Shown here piece after piece: positions 1-9,888 of a DNA stretch of 64,000 nucleotides (position 1 is its first letter; every line of letters begins with the position of its first letter). Where the stretch lies: positions 81,952,120-82,016,119 of the forward strand of contig NC_083339.1 of the NCBI RefSeq assembly GCF_019175385.1, written 5' to 3'. The notes beneath the pieces were generated by a model, which was not told where the DNA came from, made no database searches, and worked only from the letters and a program-made list of their open reading frames with translations. Source of the stretch: Lycium barbarum. Its lineage: Eukaryota; Streptophyta; Magnoliopsida; Solanales; Solanaceae. The position numbers and the translations under genes are program-made.

Positions 1-67
1 TCGAGTCTTGATTTATATGCATATAGTTTCTCACTGCTCTGCTCGTGCACGCCTCAATATGTCTTTC

Positions 68-402
68 ACCGAGTCCCGGGCCGGGTATGTTATTGTGCGC
101 ACTCCACTGCATTGTTCACCGAGTCTCATTAGAGGGCCGGGTACGGTATATGTATATGATGACATGATGAGATTATGATATGTTACGGTGGCAAGGAGGG
201 GATATGGTGATCTGATTCACCGAGTCCCTCACTAGAGGGCCGGGTATGGTATATATGTATATGATATATGATGTTGATATGCATGACTCTATTCACCGAG
301 TCCCTCACTAGGGGGTTGGGTACGGTATATGTATACATGTATTCATGATGACATAATGACATGATTTCATTCACCGAGTCCCATAATGGGCCGGGTACGG
401 TA
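68..402 (+). repeat. LTR minisatellite with hairpin units (5' LTR of E1)
   Basis: Five units carry CACCGAGTCCC, a short palindromic centre (CCCTCACTAGAGGG in the best units) and GCCGGGTACGG, separated by ATATGATGATATG-like spacers. Units begin near 68, 118, 218, 294 and 371. The last has a shorter centre (CCCATAATGGG) that still self-pairs. The same array recurs in the LTRs of R and D. Confidence 0.9.
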
Positions 403-879
403 TGTGATATGAGAATGTTTGATTCTGTCTCGTACTGCACAGGTACAGCGGTTTCTTTATTATCATACTTGACTCCTGGAATCTCTATTTCAGTGATGAT
501 ATTTCCAGTTGTATTTTATGCCTTACATACTAAGTACATATTCCGTACTGACCCTTTCTTCTTCGGGGGCTGCGTTTCATACCCGCAGGTACAGACGTTC
601 ACATGAGTGATCCGACAGCTTAGGCCATCTATCATGCTTCTTTGGAGTGCTCCCTTGTTCTGGAGCCTACATTTTGGTACAGACTCTTCTACTGTCTATA
701 TGTATATATATGTTCAGGGGTACGGCGGGGCCCTGTCCCGTCATATGATTCTGTTATCTTTGTTAGAGGCCTATAGACATGTATGTGGGTCATGGGTCAT
801 TGTGGTTCAGATATGTCTGTGTGGCTTGCGTCTAAGCGCTTCCATTTGCTATGATAGCCTTAACGGCTTGTACGTATGT

Positions 880-883
<4 letters not shown>

Positions 884-955
<72 letters not shown>
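884..955 (+). repeat. (TA)n microsatellite
   Basis: Uninterrupted TA dinucleotides of about 36 units. The matching tract in the 3' LTR is at 8108-8174. Open frames reading through it encode only Ile-Tyr repeats and are not genes. Confidence 0.98.
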
Positions 956-958
<3 letters not shown>

Positions 959-1171
959 TTAGATGATATGTTCCACGACAGCCTTGGTGGCTTCTGTATG
1001 ATATGTATTTTACAGGTGACCGCTTAAGACGACGTCTGTTCTTAGTATCTATATAACCTAATATATGTTGGATATGGATAAGTTATGGATATGTCAATTT
1101 GGTAAGTAGGTGTGTATGGGTGTCCAGCTCGGGCACTAGTCACGGCCCACGGGGTTGGGTCATGACAAAAG

Positions 1172-1262
1172 TGGTATCAGAGCGGTTTGTCCTCGGAATG
1201 TCTACAGGTCGTGTCTAGTAGAGTCTTGTTTATCGGTGTGTGGTGCACCTCATCTATAAACA
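1172..1262 (+). promoter_or_regulatory. Primer-binding site and palindromic-loop leader hairpin (E1)
   Basis: TGGTATCAGAGC at 1172-1183 is complementary to the 3' end of plant initiator tRNA-Met and lies four bases after the LTR. At 1227-1262 an outer stem TGTTTAT/ATAAACA encloses an inner stem and a loop containing the palindrome GTGCAC (1243-1248). The inner stem has one mismatch in this copy. The same arrangement occurs in six other leaders of this window. Confidence 0.88.
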
Positions 1263-1454
1263 GGAGGCTACAGGACATTTAGGATGTTACCTTTCCTTTG
1301 ATCTTAGATCGTGCGATAGAGCTGTATTGTTAGGATGGTTCCTTTCTGACAAATTGTCGTGTCTACAGCGAGGCTCCAAAAAGAGCGATAGCGTTAGTAT
1401 TTTTGGAAATTGCTTCTGATCCTCTTCCTGCAGGTGATTGTAGATTGACGAAAG

Positions 1455-2006
1455 ATGAAGAGGACAACTTCAGATAGTGGGGGTTCTAAAAAGGCCCCTA
1501 GGGTATCTCCAGGACCGAGTAAGTGGAGCCTCAGTTATTCGATTGAGACTGATCCTTCGGAGGACCCAGCAACAATTCCTCCAGAGTTTCTGACCCCTAG
1601 AGCAGAGGATCCCGCGGAGGGCAGTTACGATACCGATCCCTCGGAGGATCCGGCGACGATTCCTCCAGAGTTTCTTACCCCTAGGGAGGAGGATAGTTAT
1701 GATACAGATCCATCAGAGTATTCTTCTGGGACACCGGAGGAAGAGATTTCTGGTGCCATGCCGGTTGCTCCTGTGGTGGAGCACTACGTTAGACAGGCCT
1801 CCCCGGTGAGTGTTACGGACTACTCCAGTCCCTTATCCTGGCCGTCAGTAAACCTGGAATGGCCTGGTTATCTATACTCCTCCGATTCAGATGCGAGCAA
1901 TGACGGGAGTCAGACGAGCGGATGGCGGACAGACAATGATGAGGAGCACACTTCACATGGCAGCTCCCCAGATCAGACCCGAGACCGATCGGCTACCGGT
2001 ATATGA
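1455..2006 (+). CDS. Uncharacterised acidic repeat protein inside E1 (183 aa)
   Basis: I do not recognise this protein. It is an uninterrupted frame where gag normally starts, about 290 bases after the 5' LTR and just after an acceptor-like pyrimidine tract ending CAG (about 1434). The product is rich in Ser, Pro, Asp and Glu. It has a basic start (MKRTTSDSGGSKK) and, from residue 32, a repeat opening TDPSEDPATIPPEFLTPR; full copies start near residues 32 and 60 and a partial copy near 84. Between the two full repeats I count eight silent codon differences and one amino-acid change in the aligned part, which suggests past selection on the protein. The second half is Ser/Asp-rich with no motif I know. 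No zinc knuckle, membrane segment or enzyme signature is visible. It may be a diverged gag N-terminus, a captured host fragment or an element-specific accessory protein. The start is the first ATG of the frame. Confidence 0.6.
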   Translation: MKRTTSDSGGSKKAPRVSPGPSKWSLSYSIETDPSEDPATIPPEFLTPRAEDPAEGSYDTDPSEDPATIPPEFLTPREEDSYDTDPSEYSSGTPEEEISGAMPVAPVVEHYVRQASPVSVTDYSSPLSWPSVNLEWPGYLYSSDSDASNDGSQTSGWRTDNDEEHTSHGSSPDQTRDRSATGI

Positions 2007-4756
2007 GTTTTTTGGAATTTTCTATGTATGCGTTACTTCTGTAGAGTATCATTTGATGACGGCGAATGGAAATCAAAAGGGCCGATGACCCAGTGGTTAT
2101 AAGTAATGGCAACTGAGATTTCTCCGCCACCAGTGGGAATTTAGAAACCTCGGATGAAAGGTAACCATATGTATAGATGGAAGTGAATATTGAGGATTCA
2201 AAGGGGCAACAACGGTAATTGTATGGTTAGAAAAATAAAAGGATCGTCTCTAGATCGGACTGGGACCTGTACGAGAACCTTTTGGAAGTTGTTAAGACCT
2301 CGACTTGCCTTAGATTACGTGATAAAGGTCGTACGGGGAAGTGGACATAACTATACCAGCATTAACGCATCGAAATGCATTAAAGTTTCGAGGTTAAGCG
2401 TGCTAGGGCCAGAGCAATTTTGGGATGGGTGACCCCCTGGGAAGTGTACTAAAATTTCCATGAATGTAGATATAAGAGACAGATGGGAAATTAGGGTAGC
2501 CTAAGGGAAATCCGAGTATGCGGAGTGGATAGAAACCTTAAAGAGGTCGCGTAGGCTAAGGCAGACTAAATTGGTGAAGAGGAAGGATGAACAATACGGC
2601 TCTAGAATCAGAGTAAGTTTGAATAGCGTTTGGGAAATGTATATGTATGCATATGACATTCCATTTATGACTATATCGATCGATAGGTGGACCCTAGCAA
2701 CCAGTGTTGCAATGTATGGAAGACATTAACTGAACGGAATTCAAGAGACGAAGCGAAAGGTATGGTATAGATGTTTTGAAATAAACTGATACTGATTTCA
2801 CTATAGGTAAGATTGGAAAAATTCTAATACAATGATACTTGGAAAGGAAAGAGAGTGAGTGAATGGAAGGTAAGGAGATCAAAATGTCGGAAAAAGTGAA
2901 AGGTAAGAAACATGATTGAGCAAAGCCTCCAAAAGAGCCGACGGGCAAAGCATGAAACTATTTGCGTAGAATTTGAAGGACAGGTTTGTAAAAGAACTAG
3001 AATGTGATAGTATTGGAAAAAAGAGAAACAAACTTGAGGAAGGTTAACGGTGAAAATAGGACAAACATATGAGAGTACGGAGAATACTTTAATAAGTTGG
3101 TGATAGCAAATCGATTACTTGCCAAGGGAAGGACAAGGATAGTGATTTGGTGTAATTGATAAGGAAACCTATGACATAGAATGAGGATTCATATGAGGAC
3201 TGAGAAATTCGATTGTCGAGAAAATAGAATGAAAGATAAGGAACGGGCATGAAGGAAAGGACAGTTTGACCGAATCCTCTATTGTGGAAGGATATAATTA
3301 CAAAAGGATAATTACGTAGCCATGTTGGTATAGTTGTTTTGAACATAGAGAAGTCTTTTTGGAGGGTAACTTAAGAATGGAACCGATTCGCGCGTATAAA
3401 AGAATATCTTGCGAACTCTAGAGCCGATGCTGCAAACAACCAGAGAAGAAAGTTACGCCCTAAGAAGGATTAAAGATACCGATGGCTTGATAGAAGGAAA
3501 AAGGGGAGTATTTAGGAAGAAAATGACTGGAAACGGTTACACATCAGAAAGTTAACGACATTATTAGACATAAAGGATAGAGGTATGTCAAAATGAGAAG
3601 AAGAGAAGTAAGCGTCAGAAATGGATACCCTTATGAGTATTCCGATTAAATACGAGAACATAGTTAGCAAGGAGATAGATGTGATAGACTCCATGATGAA
3701 GGAACTGCAATTGTAAGAGGATCGCATAAAGCGATGGTTATTTAAAGGGCATAGACGTATATAGACCCTCTTAAAAAGGAGGGGAGAACATACTAGACCT
3801 AAAATGAACTATGACAATTCAAGCCCCAGAAAAGGATACTTATTAGCTCGGGGCCAGAGTTCGGGGTATGTTGGCATATCGTGAAGGTTACGAAGAGACG
3901 TAGAAATAAATTGACAACGAGTGTACTATGAGGTAAATACAGGGACAAAATATGGAAGACACGTGGAGAGGATGCTTCATGCCGACACGAGCCTCGATAT
4001 TCCTTGATCATGGTTTTGATTCCCCGTACTGAGTAGAAATTGCGTAGTACCTAGATATGTAAAAGGTGTCCAAAAGGGTAATAAAGAGAGTAAGAAAAGT
4101 ATACAAGCTAAATCCACAAGGACAATGAAGAGGATAACAAATCCAAAGGACGCCTCGGATGACAATTGTTATAATGAAGTAACCACGATTGGTAGTTAAT
4201 ACCTTCTCGAAGAAAGGAAGCACGCTGCTCATATGAATAGAAGATAAAAGAGGCTACCGGGTATTAGAGAATGATTCATGGACCATTAGTCATACCGAAC
4301 AGGAGGGTATACACTATGGAATTTTAAAAATAATTAATATGAAGCTATGCCCAATTATAATTATAAGGAGTGCACGCTGGAGAGCCAACAAGGAATGACG
4401 ATTGATGGAACGATTACCAATCCAAGGAAGTTACAGACAGGTATATTGGCATCGAGGAATGTGAGGAAAGGAAACGAGGAAAATTGCAGCAAGAACCCAA
4501 AGATGTTGCGAATTAAGAAATTAACTTAGCTCAAATCATAAGTTGTCATGAGTATAGTCGGGCTGCGAAGGATGAGCAATGGCAAAGAAATATCATGTAT
4601 ATACGTTTTGGATACTGATAAACTGGCCTTGGAAAGGAACATAACCATTATGCTCGTTAGCGACAAAGTCATGATTGGATAAATACTTAGAATGTAAAAT
4701 TAAAAAGGGAAAGCTCAATTGAGATATAGTAGACTTTATCAAATTGTCCGTAGTAT
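2007..4756 (+). other. Non-coding interior of E1
   Basis: Purine-rich sequence with frequent stops in all frames and no gag, protease, RT or RNase H motif. It contains the 5S-derived segment (2343-2460). The flanking 2225-2600 matches the interior of F in reverse complement. A purine tract near 3764-3787 resembles an internal tract in B, D and R. Short open frames here have no support as genes. Confidence 0.75.
2343..2460 (+). other. 5S rRNA-derived segment inside E1
   Basis: This stretch aligns without a gap over about 118 bases to the plant 5S rRNA gene as I know it. Landmarks in order are ATACCAGCA, then GTTAAGCGTGC (A-box region), then GGATGGGTGACC followed by CCTGGGAAGT (C-box region). 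The first part has many substitutions; the internal pol III promoter region is best preserved. It lies in sense orientation in the element interior, not in the LTR. No good T-run terminator follows. F carries a related copy at 60560-60677 with the same derived bases (CCAGAGCAATT). Confidence 0.85.
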
Positions 4757-5063
4757 CGGCAAGTCACCTATGAATTAGAGGTATCACCGAATTAGAAGCG
4801 GTACATCCAGTCTTCCACGTGCCTATGCTTCGCAAATGTGTTGGTGACCCTTCCCAAGTGTTTCATAGAAATGATATCTAAGTGACAGAGAAGCTACCAT
4901 ATAAGGAATAGTCTATGTCTATAACGGATGGTCAGGTGAGAAAGTTATATGCCAAGACGTGGTTCCGATTAAAGTATTGCGGCCAAACAATAATAAAGAG
5001 GAGACGATCTGGGAAGCCGAAAGAAAAAATGAAGAGGAAGTATCCCTAATTGTTTTTTACGCC
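4757..5063 (+). pseudogene. Decayed pol 3' end of E1 (integrase C-terminus and chromodomain)
   Basis: Short in-frame islets match the end of chromovirus polyproteins, notably LEAVHPVFHVPMLRKCVGD near 4791-4847. The final chromodomain motif (WEAE...MKRKYP.LF) is near 5010-5060, scattered over two frames. The same region is better preserved in R (31702-32451, minus strand). No upstream integrase core is present. The fragment lies about 100 bases before the polypurine tract, as expected for a pol 3' end. It is non-functional. Confidence 0.75.
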
Positions 5064-5165
5064 ACAGGCAATCTAAGCTTCTAAAACGGATATGCTAAAT
5101 GATCGTATGTGACAACTATAGAGGAGACCTCCCCGAAATATTATAATACGCCATGAGGCCAGTTT

Positions 5166-5201
5166 AACATTCGAGGACGAATGTTCTAAAGGGGGGGAGG
5201 A
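5166..5201 (+). promoter_or_regulatory. Polypurine tract with upstream perfect hairpin (E1)
   Basis: AACATTCGAGGACGAATGTT (5166-5185) is an 8-bp inverted repeat around AGGA. It is followed by AAAGGGGGGGAGGA, which abuts the 3' LTR start TGTTATATCC. The tract is the expected primer for plus-strand DNA synthesis. Confidence 0.9.
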
Positions 5202-6633
5202 TGTTATATCCCGCATTTTGTACATTCGGATAATTCAAGATAATCGCAGGAAGTTAAGGACGAAGTTATATTTTGATTTTTGTTTAGCACACAAGTTGCT
5301 TAAGAAAATTTTGATGTGGAAATATTAAGTAAGGCTAGGGGTAAAAAGGGAAATTCGCAAGATGACTCATAGAAATACGAAGGAAGGCTAAGGGAAAATT
5401 TGAAATTTGGAGAATAATTTTTCATGAATTACAAAAGCACAAAAAAAAAAAAATGGGCTTGAGGCACAAGGGCCAAATGTGGCCGTCCACTTTAATGGGC
5501 CAAGGCCCATATGGGAGTTTAATATATGTAAAGAAAAGATGACAAATTCATCTTCAACATAAGAAGATTCAAAAAACTTTGAGAGGAGAAAAACCAACAA
5601 GGCCTATTCGGCCATAACCAAGGAAAATTGAAGCCTCCAATTTTGATCCAAAAAAAATATTTTCTTCTAGTATTCCCACTAATTTGAAGGTCCTCTTTAA
5701 CATGGTATAATTGTTGGAGCAGGAAGACCTCTGTTTGTTGCAAGTTCATAATCATAACCAAGTGAGAAGTTAAGAGGAAAAGGTAAGAATTAATCTTCTT
5801 TTATATGTTATGGATGGTTGTGTATGTTGTAGTATGTAGAAATGGATGAAATTCATGAAAATATGGATATATGTGTTGTGGCCGTATGGTTATTGTATGG
5901 TATGGAAGAGAATGAATCAATTTTTCTTAAGTATTTTGGTTGTTGTAATGAAATCTATGATGGAAAATGAAAGTTTAATGATTCTAGTGAAGTTGTAAGT
6001 GTTGGAAAGTTGTTTAAAAGCTAATGTGATTTGAATATAGTCTTCTTGTAATTATGGCAAATAATGTTGTTAGAGTGTGAATTGTTGGTGTAGTTCATGA
6101 ATTTGGAAGAAGGAAATGTGTTGTTATTGTTCTTGTTGAGTTTGGAAGGTTTCGGGTAGTATGTTGGTTTGGCCGTTTGGAATGTAGAGCGGATTGTTGA
6201 AGTGTTCTTGAATATTGTATGGATTGTTTGAAGTATTATTGAATATTGTTTGAATGGTTGCGGATTAGAACTTGAATATGTAAGCAATTATGAATTAAAC
6301 GTAAATGGAAAGTCGTCAAAGTTTGTAGAAAGAAGTTGTTAACGTTAGTATGCTTTTTGAATGGCTTGTGGATATTGTTAGAATAACTATTGGTATTGTC
6401 GTTGATAATTTGGCCGAGTTAAATTCTCGGATTTGTTGTTGATGATTTGGCCGAGTTGGATTCTCAGGGATGGTGTATTTACAGGGGAAATGCTGCCGAA
6501 ATTTCTTTAAATAAAGTGTTGGCTTAGAATTGGACTCTTAAGTGTTATGGCTAATGTTTGGTATGTATGAATATTGTTGTAGATCTTGCGAAGCCAAAGA
6601 CTTAAGTTCGGATTACCGTAGAAAGCGGGCAAG

Positions 6634-7817
6634 GTATGTAAGGCTTACCCTTTCTTTCTTTTGGCATGATCCTTATGAAACGAGCAAATGACGTATATGT
6701 ATGATTTCAAAGAAATTCCTATTCTTAGAGCCACTAGGATGGCTAACGTTCTTGACTTCCATAAGTTGTTTGATATGGTTTTGATACGTATCTATGATGT
6801 CCGAAGATCTATTTAATATGTTTCCGAATGGCATTCGAAAGATAATTGATATGACTAAAGTTTTGGATCTTCAAATGCTAGCGCGTCGATTATTCCATTG
6901 AATCTTTGATATATTTTGATATGTACATGTGGCTCCAAAAGCTATATTCGATTTGATCCATAACGATATCCGAAAGGTACTTGATATGATTGTTGCTTTG
7001 ATTTTCCAAAAATAGCTTCTGAAACGCTTGTAGAAGGTTTTCTACTTCAAACGCCCATAACTTTCGTATACTAAGTCGGATTGATCCGAAACTTGTTTCT
7101 GAGCCTTCAGGTATCAGTAAGTATACTTATCTATCGAGTCTTGATTTATATGCATATAGTTTCTCACTACTCTGCTCGTGCACGCCTCAATATGTCTTTC
7201 ACCGAGTCCCGGGCCGGGTATGTTATCGTGCGCACTCCACTGCATTGTTCACCGAGTCCCTCATTAGAGGGCCGGGTACGGTATATGTATATGATGACAT
7301 GATGAGATGATGATATGTTACGGTGGCCAGGAGGGCATATGCTAATCTGATTCACCGAGTCCCTCACTAGAGGGCCGGGTAGGGTATGTATATATGTATA
7401 TGTATGATGATATGATGGCATACTGATGTGATGATATGATTTCATTCACCGAGTCCCTCACTAGAGGGCCGGGTACGGTATATATGTATATGATATATGA
7501 TGTTGACATGCATGACTCTATTCACCGAGTCCCTCACTAGAGGGCCGGGTACGGTATATGTATACATGTATTCATGATGACATAATGACATGATTTCTTT
7601 CACCGAGTCCCATAATGGGCCGGGTACGGTATGTGATATGAGAATGTTTGATTCTGTCTCGTACTGCACAGGTACAACGGTTTCTTTATTATCATACTTG
7701 ACTCTTGGAATCTCTATTTCAGTGATGATCTTTCCAGTTGTATTTCATGCCTTACATACTCAGTATATATTCCGTACTGACCCCCTCTTCTTCGGGGGCT
7801 GCGTTTCATGCCCGCAG
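6634..7817 (+). other. Predicted intron inside the E1 3' LTR
   Basis: The donor AAG|GTATGTAAGG is at 6634. A plant-type branch point TACTGAC is at 7775-7781, followed by a CCCCC...GGGGG hairpin with pyrimidine loop and an acceptor CCCGCAG|GTACAG ending at 7817. All four parts recur at matching places in the other LTR families. Splicing is inferred, not seen. Confidence 0.5.
7200..7630 (+). repeat. LTR minisatellite with hairpin units (3' LTR of E1)
   Basis: Six units of the CACCGAGTCCC...GGGCCGGGTACGG type. One more unit lies here than in the 5' LTR, near 7352-7385, so the array changed length after insertion or the 5' array lost a unit. Confidence 0.9.
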
Positions 7818-8103
7818 GTACAGACGTTCACGTGAGTGATCCGACAGCTTAGGCCATCTATCCTGCTGCTTTGGAGTGCTCCCTTGTTCTGGAGCTTACA
7901 TTTTGGTACAGACTCTTCTGCTGTCTATATGTATGTATATGTTCAGGGGTACGACGGGGCCCTGTCCCGTCATATGATTCTGTTGTCTTTGTTAGAGGCC
8001 TGTAGACATGTATGTGGGTCATGGGTCGTTGTGGTTCAGATATGTCTGTGTGGCTTGCGTCTAAGCGGTTCCATTTTCTGTGATAGCCTTAACGGCTTGT
8101 ACG

Positions 8104-8107
<4 letters not shown>

Positions 8108-8174
<67 letters not shown>
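8108..8174 (+). repeat. (TA)n microsatellite
   Basis: TA run in the 3' LTR of E1 matching the one at 884-955, slightly shorter. Confidence 0.98.
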
Positions 8175-8177
<3 letters not shown>

Positions 8178-8357
8178 TTAGATGATATGTTCCACGACAG
8201 CCTTGGTGGCTTCTGTATGATATGTATGTTACAGTTGACCGCTTAAGACGACGTCTGTTCTTAGTATCTGTATAACCTAATATATGTTGGATATGGATAA
8301 GTTATGGATATGTCTATTTGGTAAGTAGGTGTGTATGGGTGTCCAGCTCGGGCACTA

Positions 8358-9078
8358 CTCACTACTCTTCTTGCACCAAAACCCTAGTTTGCTTCTCTTG
8401 AAATTTCTTAACTTGGATGAACCTTGATGAGTTTCATACACTTGATTCACTTGGATTGTTGATATTGGTCTTTGATTTCCTTTGTTTTCTTGTAGACAAA
8501 GAGTGGATAATATTCTAGAGGTTTCTAGAGAGAAGCATCGTGGAAATGAAATGAATTTAATGAGCTTGGGTTTCCTTTTAATGACTTAAAATCGAATCCG
8601 GAATGAACGGTAGTTGAAGTGCACAGTGGTCGTAAACCCAGTTTACGGTCCGTATTCTAGTTTACGGGCCGTATTTCGTGGTTGTATTTAAGCATAACAG
8701 AACCAGAAAGGTATGTTAGAGGTCATGGTGATTTACGATCACGTATTCCAAGTCGTATTTAACCATTTGATCATTTGGCAGAAATTTGAAGTTTTGTAAA
8801 TTGAAATACGACATGGTAGTTTACGGGTCGTATACCACTTTACGGTCCGTATTTCATTTTACGATCGGCTGGGCCAAAGTGTGAATCTGCAACGTTTTCA
8901 CATTTTCAGGACCCATAAGTAGTAGTTGTGGAGCATAACCTATCTCTTATTGCAATTGCCTTTGAAATCTTACTTAGGGTCGTCAAACATCATCCCCTTC
9001 TTATTAGAACATCATATACTCGTATTCTTTGTTAGTCTATTCGTTGTACGTTCATAGGGAAATTTCTGAGGTGTAACA
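8358..9078 (-). repeat. Reverse fragment: 5' part of a TGTTACACCT-type LTR
   Basis: Its reverse complement starts TGTTACACCTCAG at 9078 and follows the 5' part of the B and A LTRs, including the TACGG.CCGTA palindromes (8641-8870) and the stretch before the TGCACCAAAACCC motif. It breaks into E1 at 8358 and meets a forward LTR fragment at 9079. No target duplication is visible. Confidence 0.8.
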
Positions 9079-9888
9079 GTAACCACTTACCTTATATACT
9101 ATTTCTTCAAGGTGAGGTAGAATACTTAAAAATGTTCCATAATGGAATCGGGGGTTCGCGACCTTAGGTCTCCCCGATAAAGTATAGCTATCCTTGAGTT
9201 ATTATACATGCATTATGATGAGTATATGCTCATGACAGTACACCGTGCCTATATGGACGGGCAGACACACACCACTATAGTAGGCAGCTTATACCCCGGA
9301 CGCGGCAGGCCTGGACGCAGGTTAATTACTATCACGCCGTACCTATATGGACGGGCAATTTATACTTATACATTTATGCATATATGATATGATGATGATG
9401 ATTATGAGTAAGCCAGCATATGTAATTTCTTTTATAAGAGACAGTTATATACAGTTGCTCCTTATTGATGCTTTCTTTATCTCATTGACATATTTTCGTT
9501 GCTTATGCCTCTCATAGTCAGTACAATGTTCGTACTGACGTCCGTTTTCTTTGGACGCTGTGTTCATGCCCACAGGTAGACAGGGAGGTGATGTTGATCC
9601 AGACTCGTAGGGGCTAGTAGCTGATTTGAGGGCACTCCATTGTTCCGGAGGTGCCTTGATTATTCTTTTGTGTATATTTGTATATTTTGGGCACGACGGG
9701 GTCCTGTCCCGTCCCTATGTCTAGCACTCTAGTAGAGGCTCGTAGATACGCAGTGTGGGTTATATGGTCTCACAAGGATGCTATTATGTATATATATTAT
9801 TTTGTTAGCCGAAAGGCTTATGTATATAAAAGTATTTATGTTCTAAAAAAAATGATTCTTTTTCTATGATTTGAGTATGAATTTGATA
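9079..9888 (+). repeat. Forward fragment: 3' part of an A-type LTR
   Basis: Follows A LTR positions from about 14385 to 15260: CTTATATACTATTTC, TATATGGACGGGCAG repeats, the TACTGAC-hairpin-acceptor module (9533-9575) and the GACGGG...CCCGTC hairpin near 9695. The last 80 or so bases of the LTR are missing. Confidence 0.8.

Larger units (their letters stand above)
1..1167 (+). repeat. 5' LTR of E1 (3' part only)
   Basis: Matches 7134-8357 of the 3' LTR almost base for base and ends in the canonical CA at 1167 (ending GGGTTGGGTCATGACA), followed at once by the primer-binding site. It holds a hairpin minisatellite, a TA microsatellite, the branch point/acceptor module at 546-588 and a GGCGGG...CCCGTC hairpin near 723-742. 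Confidence 0.92.
5202..8357 (+). repeat. 3' LTR of E1, end truncated
   Basis: Starts TGTTATATCCCG after the polypurine tract and matches the 5' LTR to GGGCACTA at 8357, where about 40 terminal bases are replaced by other LTR sequence. It contains a splice-donor-like AAG|GTATGTAAGG, the hairpin minisatellite, a TACTGAC-hairpin-CCCGCAG module and a TA tract. Confidence 0.92.
1..8361 (+). mobile_element. Element E1: non-autonomous Ty3/gypsy-type LTR retrotransposon, both LTRs truncated
   Basis: The window opens inside the 5' LTR: position 1 corresponds to position 7134 in the 3' LTR. The order is LTR (1-1167), tRNA-Met primer site, a 183-residue open frame, a long non-coding interior with a 5S-derived segment, a decayed pol tail, a polypurine tract and the 3' LTR (5202-8357). 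The interior is only about 4.0 kb and lacks gag, protease, reverse transcriptase and RNase H. The 3' LTR stops about 40 bases short of its expected end, where unrelated LTR fragments begin, so no target duplication can be checked. I infer a non-autonomous element mobilised by a chromovirus. Confidence 0.85.

Noticed and set aside
68..402. Regularly spaced repeats that could suggest a CRISPR array
   Set aside because: Spacers are alike and low-complexity, the arrays sit inside LTRs of a plant genome and no cas genes exist. They are minisatellites.
607..966. 119-codon frame on the plus strand through the TA run, and its partner at 7836-8246
   Set aside because: The C-terminal part is Ile-Tyr repeats from the microsatellite and the rest is LTR sequence conserved as DNA structure. 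No codon-level conservation.
2343..2460. Functional 5S rRNA gene
   Set aside because: Too many substitutions in the first half, no terminator of four or more T in E1, and the copy lies inside a retroelement together with shared flanks; kept as a 5S-derived segment only.
4347..4529. 60-codon frame in the E1 interior
   Set aside because: Length expected by chance in AG-rich DNA, no similarity to the other interiors that I can see.
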